From: Nitratireductor sp. | GTDB taxonomy: Bacteria; Pseudomonadota; Alphaproteobacteria; Rhizobiales; Rhizobiaceae | DNA length: 64,000 bases | Reading direction: 5' to 3' | Assembly (NCBI GenBank): GCA_017854535.1 | Contig: JAFMHL010000022.1 | Span: 1-64,000 of the forward strand | Part shown: one piece after another, positions 27,840 to 39,691 of the stretch | How positions within the stretch are numbered: position 1 is the stretch's first letter | Layout of the letters: each line of letters begins with the position of its first letter | Notes under the pieces: model-generated | The model's database searches: none | What the model was told of the DNA's origin: nothing | Seen by the model: only the letters and a program-made list of their open reading frames with translations | Translations under genes and position numbers: made by a program

Positions 27840-27867
27840 GGGCAATGGCTCGGAAAGCAGACTTTTT

Positions 27868-28233
27868 ATGGAAACGGTATTAATCGTAATTCACCTTATG
27901 GTGGTTTTGGCATTGGTTGTTGTTGTTTTGCTTCAACGCTCAGAAGGCGGTGGCCTTGGTATGGGCGGCGGTGGCGGCGGTGGCGGCGGTGGCTTTATGT
28001 CAGCAAGAGGCGCGGCTAATGCATTGACGAAAACAACGTCCATTCTTGCTGCTGCGTTCTTCGCAACATCAATTGGTCTTGGCATTTACGCCAAATTTCG
28101 TGAAAACCCATCCGACATATTGAACCGCGTACCGACACAGACACAAGATGGAACCAGCATTTTGGATCAGATTACACCTGAGAGTGAAAAAGCTCCGGTT
28201 GATGGTGAACCATCGGCTCCATCCAGCCAGTAA
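27868..28233 (+). CDS. secG: Preprotein translocase subunit SecG
   Basis: The small auxiliary subunit of the SecYEG channel. The 121-residue product has two hydrophobic segments (METVLIVIHLMVVLALVVVV and TTSILAAAFFATSIGLGIYA) around the conserved loop LLQRSEGGGLGMG. An uninterrupted run of ten glycines replaces the usual short glycine stretch. SANALTKTT-like sequence (AANALTKTTSILA) fits SecG, and the polar tail is Pro/Ser-rich. ATG 27868 has GGAAAG upstream and is preferred to a longer frame from 27829. pyrG follows, a standard order. Confidence 0.92.
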   Translation: METVLIVIHLMVVLALVVVVLLQRSEGGGLGMGGGGGGGGGGFMSARGAANALTKTTSILAAAFFATSIGLGIYAKFRENPSDILNRVPTQTQDGTSILDQITPESEKAPVDGEPSAPSSQ

Positions 28234-28250
28234 AAATTGAAATCAGCTTT

Positions 28251-28295
28251 TAAACGCCCGGAATTGATTTCAAATTCTCTTTCGGGCGTTTTTTT
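28251..28295 (+). terminator. Rho-independent terminator after secG
   Basis: AAACGCCCG (28252-28260) pairs perfectly with CGGGCGTTT (from 28283), with a further partly paired GAATT/AAATTC inside the loop. A T-run extends to 28295. Confidence 0.88.
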
Positions 28296-28353
28296 ATGTG
28301 CATAAATGCGAACAATCACATTTCCCCTTTGCGAATCTCAAATATTTGGTTAG

Positions 28354-29994
<1,641 letters not shown>

Positions 29995-30115
29995 ACATCC
30001 TACCAGCGCAATTAATTTTGATGCCGGATAATTTACTATACTGCTTAGGTTGTCTTTGAAAACAACTCGTTACCCGTTATAGTGATTGTGGGGATGTAAG
30101 ACTGAAACCGTTTTA

Positions 30116-31312
30116 GTGAGTCCAAATTTGTCAAAATTCCTCATTCTGTTTTCATTGTTGTTTGTAATTGCTTTGCCAGTCCGCGCAGATGTGCTTGGGC
30201 CAAATCTAACTTTCAATGCGAATACTGGGCGGGTTTATAGCCATAAGAATGCGTTTAATCGCTGGTATCCCGCGTCGATCACAAAGATGATGACCGCCTA
30301 TGTTGCGCTTAAACAAATCAAAATCGGCAAGCTGAGTTTTAAGTCTCCGGTTCGTATTTCTGAATATGCATTGTCTAAACCGCCGAGTAAGATGGGGTTT
30401 CCGGTTGGTACGGTTCTTAATCTCGAATCTGCGCTTAAGATCATTTTGGTAAAATCTGCTAATGACATCGCAACTGCCATTGCCGAATCGGTTGGCGGTT
30501 CAGAAGAAGCATTTGTTGGGATGATGAACCAATATGCCCGTTCAATCGGTATGCGATCGTCAAACTTTATGAACCCGCATGGGCTTCACGATCCCAACCA
30601 ATATGTAACCGCCTATGATATGGGTATTTTGGCGCGGCAAATTTACAAAGAATTTCCTAAGGAAGCCGAGTTATTTAGTATTCATGCTATCAAAGTGGGT
30701 AAGCGTACCTTGAGAAATCATAATGCCTTGATGCGGCGATTTCCTGGAACAATTGGCATGAAAACAGGGTTTATTTGTTCTGGTGGCTTGAATATCGTTA
30801 CAGCGGCAAAGGTGAATAACCAGATTATTGTGTCGGTTGTTTTGGGTGGAACAAGCGGAAGAGAACGCAATCTTTTGGCTGCCGAACTGTTGACGGATGC
30901 GAAAAAACAAAGGTTTGCGTTTAATCCGACAAAACTGGAAAAATTGAAACGCCCTTCAAACATTGCTGCACCAATCGATATTCGCGATTATGTTTGCGGG
31001 CGGAAAAAAGGCCAAAGCCTCGAAAGCGAATCTGAAGAAGAGGGTGCAGATACCGAAGCTACGGAAGTGGTTAGTATTGCTGATCGCGAGGCTTTGGTAA
31101 TGACCGAAGGCAAACAGCCTGTTACAGTTATCCAAGTTGGTTTGAACAATGCAACTGGACCTGATCCTTTTGAGCTTTTGGTGGAAAAACCGCCTTTGGA
31201 ATTGGTCGAAGAATTCAAAGATGTTGCTGGCGTTTTGGAGCCCGCCACCCGTTATGAAATTGGCGGTAAATTCAAAGTTCCAGTACCAACTTCCCGCCCA
31301 GTTATCCAATAA
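30116..31312 (+). CDS. D-alanyl-D-alanine carboxypeptidase (S11 penicillin-binding protein)
   Basis: A low-molecular-weight penicillin-binding protein that trims peptidoglycan pentapeptides in the periplasm. A signal peptide (KFLILFSLLFVIALPVRA) precedes the catalytic domain with SITK (Ser-x-x-Lys), SAN (Ser-x-Asn) and MKTGFICSGG (Lys-Thr-Gly). The C-terminal 140 residues are acidic and Pro-rich and do not look like the standard PBP5 C-domain. The start is unclear: no ATG is available, and GTG 30116, TTG 30086 or TTG 30128 are all possible; I give the GTG. Confidence 0.85.
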   Translation: MSPNLSKFLILFSLLFVIALPVRADVLGPNLTFNANTGRVYSHKNAFNRWYPASITKMMTAYVALKQIKIGKLSFKSPVRISEYALSKPPSKMGFPVGTVLNLESALKIILVKSANDIATAIAESVGGSEEAFVGMMNQYARSIGMRSSNFMNPHGLHDPNQYVTAYDMGILARQIYKEFPKEAELFSIHAIKVGKRTLRNHNALMRRFPGTIGMKTGFICSGGLNIVTAAKVNNQIIVSVVLGGTSGRERNLLAAELLTDAKKQRFAFNPTKLEKLKRPSNIAAPIDIRDYVCGRKKGQSLESESEEEGADTEATEVVSIADREALVMTEGKQPVTVIQVGLNNATGPDPFELLVEKPPLELVEEFKDVAGVLEPATRYEIGGKFKVPVPTSRPVIQ

Positions 31313-31433
31313 TTCAATATCAGCGGATTGGGCGATGTTTACGAGGCTGCCCAAAGAGCATGGCATGCCTTGCAAACAAGCAGCCAATGGGGCAAACCAA
31401 ATCTCTAATATTTAATCAAACTGAAGTGATCTC

Positions 31434-32348
31434 ATGTCAGCATCTCCACGCCAGCCGCGCAAGGTCGATCACCTTGTTCTTCCTGTCACCAGCTTAGAGG
31501 CATCGCGTGAGCGGTTATCCGCGCTCGGCTTCACAGTAGCTGCGGATGCGCGCCATCCATTTGGAACCGAAAATGCCTGCGTCTTTTTTAAAGATGGTAC
31601 TTATCTTGAGCCGCTGGCTATAGGTCACAGGGAGACCTGCGAAGCGGCTGCATTGAAAGGCAATGTCTTCGTTGCGCGTGATCAGGTGTTCAGGTTTCGG
31701 AGAGGCCATGAAGGGTTTTCCAGTTTGGTTTTATCTAGCGATGACGCTGACAAAGACCAAAAGGCTTTCAAGAAACTTGGTATCAGTGCTGGTAACCAGT
31801 TAAAATTTTCACGCATGTTTAAAGAGGCATCTGGCAAGGAAAGCGAAGGCAGTTTCAAGCTTTCTTTTGCTGCGGATCTGCGCTCGCCGGACAGTCTGTT
31901 TTTCACATGTGAGCGCGTCAATGTTCCAAAAATTGATCGCTCGGCTTTAGAGAAACACGCTAATGGCGCTGTCTCGATAACCGAGATTGCTTTGGGCGAG
32001 CCAAACCCATCTGACTTTCAATATTTCCTGCAAGAGGTTTTAAATCAACGCAATATCAATTCGCACTCATTTGGGATCGAATTGGAATCTGGCAATGCTA
32101 ATATCGCTGCCTATGGCGCCGAAGGATTAAAGGCTTGGTATGGCATTGAAAGCAATTGCCATTCGGGAGGTGGCGCGCGGGGATTGCGGTTTAGGGCTTT
32201 TTCAGTTGGTGTGAAAAGCTTAAAGGCTGTCGAAAAGATTCTTAAAAAGAAGAAAATTGAAGCCCGCAAAATTGCTCACCGGTTGGTGGTTGACCATAGC
32301 ATTGGCCAAGGTTGCGTGATTGCGTTTGAAGAGGTGAAGTCCAAATGA
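31434..32348 (+). CDS. VOC-superfamily glyoxalase-like protein
   Basis: A 304-residue protein with a glyoxalase/dioxygenase-like (VOC) N-terminal module: KVDHLVLPVTSLEASRERL, then FGTENACVFFKDGTYLEPLA. A second, weaker module follows in the C-terminal half. This matches 'glyoxalase-like domain' proteins of unknown substrate. It overlaps kdsA by ATGA, a tight coupling that may reflect co-expression more than shared chemistry. Enzymatic role not assignable. Confidence 0.75.
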   Translation: MSASPRQPRKVDHLVLPVTSLEASRERLSALGFTVAADARHPFGTENACVFFKDGTYLEPLAIGHRETCEAAALKGNVFVARDQVFRFRRGHEGFSSLVLSSDDADKDQKAFKKLGISAGNQLKFSRMFKEASGKESEGSFKLSFAADLRSPDSLFFTCERVNVPKIDRSALEKHANGAVSITEIALGEPNPSDFQYFLQEVLNQRNINSHSFGIELESGNANIAAYGAEGLKAWYGIESNCHSGGGARGLRFRAFSVGVKSLKAVEKILKKKKIEARKIAHRLVVDHSIGQGCVIAFEEVKSK

Positions 32349-33199
32349 GCGGTGCAAACAGCGTTGTAAAAATCGGCAAAGCTGAATTCGGCAATCATTT
32401 GCCTTTATCGCTTATTGCCGGGCCTTGCCAGCTTGAATCACGCCAACATGCGTTTGATATGGCTGGGGCTTTGAAAGAGCTCACTACGGAACTCGGAATT
32501 GGGTTCGTTTATAAGTCTAGCTATGACAAAGCGAACCGCACCAGCATCGATGCTACACGCGGCGTTGGTATGGATGAGTCGATGCCAATCTTTGATGATC
32601 TGCGCAAAGAGCTTGGCGTTTCAATTTTGACGGATGTCCATACGGCCGAACAATGTGCTTTGGTGGCAAAGCATGTGGATGTGTTGCAGATACCTGCCTT
32701 TTTGTGCCGTCAAACAGATTTGCTGGTTGCTGCAGCTAAAACCGGCGTTGTTATCAATGTTAAAAAAGGTCAGTTTCTTGCGCCTTGGGACATGAAAAAC
32801 GTCTCTAAAAAAGTTACCGATAGCGGAAACCCAAATGTGTTGGTGACCGAGCGTGGCGCTAGTTTTGGCTACAACACCCTTGTATCAGATATGCGCGCTT
32901 TGCCGATTATGGCGCGCGAAACAGGTGCGCCGATTATTTTCGACGCAACCCATTCTGTTCAAAGTCCAGGCGGGCAGGGTGGTTCGTCAGGTGGGGATAG
33001 AACCATGGTGCCTTATCTATCGCGGGCAGCGGTAGCTGTTGGCGTAGCGGGTGTGTTTGTGGAAACCCATGATGATCCGGAGAACACAATTTCATCAGAT
33101 GGTCCAAATATGATGCGTTTGTCAGATATGCGACAATTGCTTGAAGATTTAATGGCCATTGACGCGATTGTTAAGAAGAGCGCGAAGACAACGCGGTAA
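32345..33199 (+). CDS. kdsA: 3-deoxy-8-phosphooctulonate synthase (KdsA)
   Basis: Condenses phosphoenolpyruvate with arabinose 5-phosphate to give KDO 8-phosphate for lipopolysaccharide inner core. The 284-residue TIM-barrel protein has LIAGPCQLESRQHAFDMA, YKSSYDKANRTS, SILTDVHTAEQ, VLQIPAFLCRQTDLL, NVKKGQFLAPWDM and FDATHSVQSPGGQG. It is followed by eno, in the usual Rhizobiales neighbourhood. Confidence 0.97.
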   Translation: MSGANSVVKIGKAEFGNHLPLSLIAGPCQLESRQHAFDMAGALKELTTELGIGFVYKSSYDKANRTSIDATRGVGMDESMPIFDDLRKELGVSILTDVHTAEQCALVAKHVDVLQIPAFLCRQTDLLVAAAKTGVVINVKKGQFLAPWDMKNVSKKVTDSGNPNVLVTERGASFGYNTLVSDMRALPIMARETGAPIIFDATHSVQSPGGQGGSSGGDRTMVPYLSRAAVAVGVAGVFVETHDDPENTISSDGPNMMRLSDMRQLLEDLMAIDAIVKKSAKTTR

Positions 33200-33575
33200 T
33201 CCGCTCTTCGTAACGCAAGCTCAGACAAGTGAAATCAGTTCCACAGGCGTTGCGCTTTTTTAACCATTCTGAATGCGCACGGGTCACTGCCTGCCGTTCA
33301 GGCGTTGTGCTCGTGTTTACATATGCAGTGGCATAAATAGTACCAAGTTTCTCGTCCATTGCCTGAAGGCCTTCATCATTGCAAATGGCAAACTGGGCAG
33401 AAGTTTCAGCACTAGCACAAGAAAAAGATTGCGCCTTGGCAGGTAAAGACCAAAAGAGCGTCATGCCAGCCATGCAGATGGCTGCAGGTAGCACAATTGC
33501 CCGCAAAGAAGTGCTTAGCAATCCGGCATCCTGTTCGATAAGTTCACTTTGGTTCAGAAAGTTCTGCTTGTTCAT
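33171..33575 (-). CDS. LprI/DUF1311-like exported protein
   Basis: A 134-residue protein with an N-terminal hydrophobic export segment (ICMAGMTLFWSLPAKAQ, about residues 33-49) preceded by a long polar leader. A Cys-containing domain follows, with SFSCASAETSAQFAICNDE, LDEKLG-like MDEKLGTIYATAY, and WLKKRNACGTDFTCLSLRYEERI. Four paired cysteines and the SEWLKKRNAC region are typical of the LprI/DUF1311 family, one member of which inhibits lysozyme. It overlaps the 3' end of kdsA by 29 bp on the opposite strand. Activity here unproven. Confidence 0.75.
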   Translation of the reverse strand: MNKQNFLNQSELIEQDAGLLSTSLRAIVLPAAICMAGMTLFWSLPAKAQSFSCASAETSAQFAICNDEGLQAMDEKLGTIYATAYVNTSTTPERQAVTRAHSEWLKKRNACGTDFTCLSLRYEERITALSSRSS

Positions 33576-35093
<1,518 letters not shown>

Positions 35094-35096
35094 TGC

Positions 35097-36173
35097 ATGA
35101 AGGATATTGAGGCAGGCGTTAGGGCAAGTTTTGTTTCACAGGCCGAAGCTTGTGAGGCGTTGGGTTCTGCCTTTACCGGACGGCTTTGTCGATTGATTGC
35201 TGCGCGCCTTGAAGCGCAAAGTGCAATTGGCCAACACATCTTTCATTGGAAAGGCGACTATTCAGCCAAGGCTGATAATGTTGCCCTGCGCCTTTGCGGA
35301 GCCATCAACCATTTAGCGCTGATGGGAACTGATAAGTTGCTGCAGACGGTTTATCCGCCGCGCCCGAATTTTGAATTTATGGATGATGATACGGTTTGGG
35401 ATATCATCAATGGTGCGTTGGAGCGCCAAGGTGCTGCAATCATCGACTTTATGAAGTCAGCGCCCCAAACCAATGAAGTTCGCCGCTCAGCAGCGCTCAT
35501 TCCTGCTTATCATGCGATTGCAAAGCGCTTTAACTTGCCGATAGACTTGTACGAGTTGGGAGCAAGCGCTGGGCTAAACTTATATCCCGATCTTTATGGC
35601 ATACAAACGGATGAGTTCTCGATCAATCCCGATTCAAGACTAGTTCTTTCGCCAGAATGGCGTGGGGATATCCCAGCTATGGGTGATTTGCGCATTTCGA
35701 GCCGAAAAGCTTGTGATCTTACACCTGTTGATATCAGCAATGACGCCAATTGCATCCGCATGTTGGCTTATATCTGGCCGGATCAGATTGAACGCGTCAC
35801 ACGCACCAAAGCCGCGATTGACTTAGCGCAGAACAATCCCGATCATTTGGTTGAACAGAGCGATGCGATTGAATGGCTTGAAAAATGCCTGAATAATCGC
35901 GCGAAAAACCGTGCATCTGTTTTTCATCATACAATTGCATGGCAGTATTTTCCGACAGCTTTACAAGCTAGGGGCGAAGCGCTTTTTCAAAACCATGGTT
36001 CAACAGCAACTACCGCAGCGCCGCTTATCCGACTTTCCATGGAAAGTGATGGTAAGGGTGCGGATGAGGGCGCATTGCTCACCATGACAGTTTGGCCATC
36101 TGGCAAAACCTACGAGCTTGGGCGCGCTGATTTTCATGGTAGATGGGTGGATTGGCAAAACCCGGTTCTTTGA
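35097..36173 (+). CDS. DUF2332-family protein
   Basis: A 358-residue soluble protein of the DUF2332 family, common in alphaproteobacteria and without known function. Typical segments are RASFVSQAEACEALGSAFT, the central LYELGASAGLNLYPDLYGI and the C-terminal VFHHTIAWQYFP. The LGASAGLNL loop recalls a methyltransferase-like nucleotide site, but this is only suggestive. It starts 3 bp after eno, so it is probably co-transcribed. Confidence 0.8.
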   Translation: MKDIEAGVRASFVSQAEACEALGSAFTGRLCRLIAARLEAQSAIGQHIFHWKGDYSAKADNVALRLCGAINHLALMGTDKLLQTVYPPRPNFEFMDDDTVWDIINGALERQGAAIIDFMKSAPQTNEVRRSAALIPAYHAIAKRFNLPIDLYELGASAGLNLYPDLYGIQTDEFSINPDSRLVLSPEWRGDIPAMGDLRISSRKACDLTPVDISNDANCIRMLAYIWPDQIERVTRTKAAIDLAQNNPDHLVEQSDAIEWLEKCLNNRAKNRASVFHHTIAWQYFPTALQARGEALFQNHGSTATTAAPLIRLSMESDGKGADEGALLTMTVWPSGKTYELGRADFHGRWVDWQNPVL

Positions 36174-36281
36174 ATGAACCGAACGTCGTCCAGACTTTAT
36201 ACTGTAAACCCTTCCTTAAGTCTGTTGGTCTAATTTTACCGAAGTTGAGTATCCCCTGCGTATTTTCGGGAATTAGTATCT

Positions 36282-36599
36282 GTGTCCACACGTCAAAAAC
36301 GCGAAAGCCGTTTCTCCGGCTTTATTGTTCCATGCCTTTGCGCTGCTATTTTGGGCTATTTTGCCTATCACGCGCAGACTGGCCGTTATTCCATCCATAC
36401 CAAAACTGAAATGCATGAAGAAAAGCTGCGCCTGAAAAGCGTGTTGGCGGAACTGACCCATGAGCGTGAACAGCTTCAGCGCCGTGTTGATCAACTCACA
36501 GTTGGCAGTTTGGAAAAAGATGCTTTGGATGAAGCTGCGCGCAGTCAACTTGGTTTATCTGCTCCTGGCGAACTGGTTATCTTGTATAACCCGATTTAA
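36282..36599 (+). CDS. FtsB/DivIC-type septum formation initiator
   Basis: A 105-residue bitopic protein. A single membrane segment (about residues 13-30, SGFIVPCLCAAILGYFAYHA) precedes a coiled coil (EEKLRLKSVLAELTHEREQL) and a conserved C-terminal LEKDALDEAARSQLGLSAPG. This is the layout of FtsB/DivIC cell-division proteins. It starts with GTG at 36282 and sits between eno and pdhA, the usual place of this gene in Rhizobiales. Confidence 0.85.
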   Translation: MSTRQKRESRFSGFIVPCLCAAILGYFAYHAQTGRYSIHTKTEMHEEKLRLKSVLAELTHEREQLQRRVDQLTVGSLEKDALDEAARSQLGLSAPGELVILYNPI

Positions 36600-36647
36600 C
36601 GCCAAACTATTCGATAGTTGCAAAGCTTCTCAAATGCCGCAAATGCG

Positions 36648-36672
36648 ATATTAACTGAAAGTCAGTTAATAT
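36648..36672. promoter_or_regulatory. Perfect 11-bp palindromic arms upstream of pdhA
   Basis: ATATTAACTGA (36648-36658) and TCAGTTAATAT (36662-36672) form a perfect inverted repeat with a 3-base centre, about 145 bp before pdhA. There is no following U-run, so an operator is likelier than a terminator. Confidence 0.45.
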
Positions 36673-36769
36673 TGGAAATTCCTCAATGTTTTAGGTAGTT
36701 ACGGTGCGATCAGCCATGCAATTTATGCAATTGCTTGATCATATTTTTTCTGTTCTATTGTGTTGGGAG

Positions 36770-36792
36770 ACTTACAAAAGGTAATTGTAAGT
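36770..36792. promoter_or_regulatory. Second palindrome immediately upstream of pdhA
   Basis: ACTTACAA (36770-36777) and TTGTAAGT (36785-36792) are perfect 8-base arms around a 7-base centre, ending 24 bp before the pdhA ATG. It may be an operator overlapping the transcription start or a leader hairpin. Confidence 0.45.
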
Positions 36793-36816
36793 GAGTAGAT
36801 TGTCAGGGAGAAAAAT

Positions 36817-37884
36817 ATGGCTGCCAGTTCGGCAAATAAGGGCAAGTCTGTAAAACCGCCCAAATTGAAACCCACCCCAACCACAAAAGATGCATACACC
36901 AAAATGGTGGCGCCTAAGCCTGTCGATCTTTCCAAAGAAGAAGAAATGGCAGCTTATCGCGAGATGTTGCTCATTCGTCGTTTTGAGGAAAAAGCAGGTC
37001 AGCTTTATGGGATGGGCCATATTGGCGGGTTCTGCCACTTGTATATTGGACAGGAAGCGGTTGTTGTTGGCATGCAAATGGCGGCCATTGAGGGCGATCA
37101 GGTTATTACCGGATATCGCGACCACGGACACATGCTTTCCTGCGGGATGGACCCAAAAGGTGTGATGGCTGAACTAACCGGACGTTCCGGCGGCTTGTCG
37201 AAAGGCAAAGGCGGCTCCATGCATATGTTCTCGAAAGAGAAACATTTTTACGGCGGCCATGGCATTGTTGGCGGTCAGGTTTCACTTGGAACTGGTTTGG
37301 CCTTTGCCAATTGGTACCGCGACAGTGAAAACGTTTCCATGGCTTATTTCGGCGATGGCGCGTCTAACCAAGGACAGGTTTACGAGAGCTTCAATATGGC
37401 GGCTCTTTGGAAACTTCCCGTCATTTATATCATCGAAAACAATCGCTATGCGATGGGTACATCTGTTCACCGCGCTTCTGCGATGATGGATTTCTCACAG
37501 CGTGGTGCTTCGTTCAACATTCCTGGCATTCAGGTGGATGGAATGGATGTACGCGCGGTGAAAGCAGCCGCTGATCTTGCCACTGCCTATTGCCGCTCTG
37601 GCCAAGGACCTATCATTCTGGAAATGCAAACTTATCGCTACCGCGGTCACTCAATGTCTGATCCGGCGAAATATCGCTCGAAAGACGAAGTGCAGAAAAT
37701 GCGCGCCGAAAGCGATCCGATTGAACAGGTAAAACAGCGTATTCTTGCCGATAAAATTGCCAGTGAAGATGATTTAAAGGCAATCGACAAAGAAATTCGC
37801 GAAATCGTGGCTAATGCAGCCGACTTTGCCCAGAACGATCCGCTTCCGGAGCCATCTGAGCTTTACACCGATATTTTGATTTAA
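36817..37884 (+). CDS. pdhA: Pyruvate dehydrogenase E1 alpha subunit (PdhA)
   Basis: The thiamine-diphosphate-binding alpha subunit of pyruvate dehydrogenase E1. The 355-residue protein has [30 protein letters not shown], the thiamine diphosphate motif [20 protein letters not shown] and the phosphorylation-loop region [18 protein letters not shown]. The N-terminal 30 residues are Lys/Pro-rich. An AGGGAG ribosome site lies just upstream. It heads pdhA-pdhB-DUF5076-pdhC. Confidence 0.96.
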   Translation: MAASSANKGKSVKPPKLKPTPTTKDAYTKMVAPKPVDLSKEEEMAAYREMLLIRRFEEKAGQLYGMGHIGGFCHLYIGQEAVVVGMQMAAIEGDQVITGYRDHGHMLSCGMDPKGVMAELTGRSGGLSKGKGGSMHMFSKEKHFYGGHGIVGGQVSLGTGLAFANWYRDSENVSMAYFGDGASNQGQVYESFNMAALWKLPVIYIIENNRYAMGTSVHRASAMMDFSQRGASFNIPGIQVDGMDVRAVKAAADLATAYCRSGQGPIILEMQTYRYRGHSMSDPAKYRSKDEVQKMRAESDPIEQVKQRILADKIASEDDLKAIDKEIREIVANAADFAQNDPLPEPSELYTDILI

Positions 37885-37894
37885 GGGGAATGTG

Positions 37895-39271
37895 ATGTCT
37901 GTACAAATTCTCATGCCAGCACTTTCTCCGACTATGGAAGAGGGAAACCTCGCCAAATGGTTGGTCAAAGAAGGCGATAAAGTTTCCTCCGGCGATGTGA
38001 TTGCTGAAATCGAAACTGACAAAGCGACGATGGAAGTTGAAGCGGTTGATGAAGGCACTATTGCCAAAATCGTCATTCCAGCTGGAACTGAAGGCGTAAA
38101 GGTAAATGAATTGATCGCTATCTTGGCCGAAGAAGGCGAAGACGTGAGCGCTGCTGCCAGCGGAGGCGGTTCTGCGCCAGCTCCTGCAGCCGAGGAAACA
38201 ACATCCGATGCGCCAGCGCCTGCGAAAGTGGCTGCTGAGCCTATCAAAGTTGAAGTAGCTGCTGATCCCGATATTCCGGCAGGAACCGAAATGGTTTCCA
38301 TGACCGTTCGTGAGGCGCTTAATTCTGCTATGGCGGAAGAAATGCGTGCTGACAAAAATGTCTTCATCATGGGCGAGGAAGTTGCTGAATATCAGGGCGC
38401 TTACAAAATCACCCAAGGGTTACTGGACGAGTTTGGTCCACGCCGCGTTATTGATACGCCGATTACAGAGCATGGATTTGCCGGTATCGGTGTCGGTGCG
38501 GCCATGACTGGCCTGAAGCCAATCGTTGAGTTCATGACGTTCAACTTTGCCATGCAAGCGATTGACCAGATCATCAACTCTGCTGCCAAAACGCTTTATA
38601 TGTCTGGCGGTCAAATGGGTGCGCCAATGGTGTTCCGTGGTCCTAATGGTGCTGCGGCCCGTGTGGGTGCTCAGCACTCACAATGTTACGCCGCATGGTA
38701 TGGTCATATCCCTGGTTTGAAAGTCGTGATGCCTTATACGGCAGCCGACTACAAAGGCCTGATGAAAGCGGCTATCCGCGATCCTAATCCAGTTATCTTC
38801 CTTGAGAACGAAATTCTCTATGGGCAATCCTTTGATGTGCCGAAAGTGGATGATTTTGTTTTGCCGATTGGTAAAGCGCGCATTCACAAAAAGGGCAGTG
38901 ATTGCACGATTGTTTCATTCAGCATTGGCATGACTTATGCGATCAAGGCTGCCGAAGAACTAGCCAAAGAAGGTATTGATTGTGAAATCATCGATCTTCG
39001 CACCATTCGTCCGCTGGATATGGAAACTGTTATCGCGTCTGTGAAAAAGACAGGCCGTCTTGTGACTGTCGAAGAAGGCTTCCCGCAATCTTCTGTGGGT
39101 GATCATATTGCTGCGCAAATCGTGCAGAAGGCGTTCGATTATCTGGATGCTCCGGTTATCACGATTTGCGGCAAGGATGTTCCAATGCCTTATGCGGCCA
39201 ATCTCGAGAAACTTGCGCTGCCAAATGTCGGCGAGGTGATCGAGGCTGTTAAGGCTGTGACGTATCGATAG
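37895..39271 (+). CDS. pdhB: Pyruvate dehydrogenase E1 beta subunit with lipoyl domain (PdhB)
   Basis: The beta subunit of E1. The roughly 458-residue product carries an extra N-terminal lipoyl domain ([16 protein letters not shown], lipoylated Lys in [12 protein letters not shown]), then an Ala/Pro-rich linker to about residue 130, then the transketolase-like E1 beta domain ([53 protein letters not shown]). The lipoyl fusion on E1 beta is a known alphaproteobacterial feature. ATG 37895 is chosen over a GTG one codon upstream; AAGGGGAA precedes it. Confidence 0.96.
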   Translation: MSVQILMPALSPTMEEGNLAKWLVKEGDKVSSGDVIAEIETDKATMEVEAVDEGTIAKIVIPAGTEGVKVNELIAILAEEGEDVSAAASGGGSAPAPAAEETTSDAPAPAKVAAEPIKVEVAADPDIPAGTEMVSMTVREALNSAMAEEMRADKNVFIMGEEVAEYQGAYKITQGLLDEFGPRRVIDTPITEHGFAGIGVGAAMTGLKPIVEFMTFNFAMQAIDQIINSAAKTLYMSGGQMGAPMVFRGPNGAAARVGAQHSQCYAAWYGHIPGLKVVMPYTAADYKGLMKAAIRDPNPVIFLENEILYGQSFDVPKVDDFVLPIGKARIHKKGSDCTIVSFSIGMTYAIKAAEELAKEGIDCEIIDLRTIRPLDMETVIASVKKTGRLVTVEEGFPQSSVGDHIAAQIVQKAFDYLDAPVITICGKDVPMPYAANLEKLALPNVGEVIEAVKAVTYR

Positions 39272-39281
39272 GGGCAGATAA

Positions 39282-39566
39282 ATGCTCCAGCGTCTCGACA
39301 TCAGAACTGTTCGTTATGACCGATTTTCGGACGAGGTTTTGATGGATGGCAGGAAGATTGTTGTTGCTGTCACGAAAGACGCGCTGGAAGCTTTATACAA
39401 TCGGGCGCTTGCTCCCGATGAAGCCATTTTAAGGGCTGTGGACGAGGCGAAACGCCTTACGCGGCTTGCAGAGATTATCCCGGCCGATGATGGGCGGGTG
39501 CTGATAACCAAAGAACGGCTTTTGAACGATGGTCAATTTGGCCTTGCTGAAGAAAGCCGGAGTTAA
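39282..39566 (+). CDS. DUF5076-family small protein
   Basis: A 94-residue soluble protein with segments VLMDGRKIVVAVTKDALEAL and RVLITKERLLNDGQFGLAEE. I recognise it as DUF5076, a family that sits between pdhB and pdhC in many Rhizobiales (recalled). Its fixed position inside the pyruvate dehydrogenase operon suggests an accessory role in the complex, but no function is known to me. Confidence 0.75.
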   Translation: MLQRLDIRTVRYDRFSDEVLMDGRKIVVAVTKDALEALYNRALAPDEAILRAVDEAKRLTRLAEIIPADDGRVLITKERLLNDGQFGLAEESRS

Positions 39567-39691
39567 GAGCCTTTCCCCATTTGACGGGATCGTTGGATGG
39601 ACAAGGAAATGCGACAAAATCTGCGTTAGAGCGTTCAAATTGCTCTGCGGAAAACTGATACGCACTAACGGGAACATGGGAGTTCTTAAAC

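Noticed and set aside
31313-31433. A 26-codon open frame (start near 31335) before the VOC gene
   Set aside because: No ribosome site and no distinct composition.
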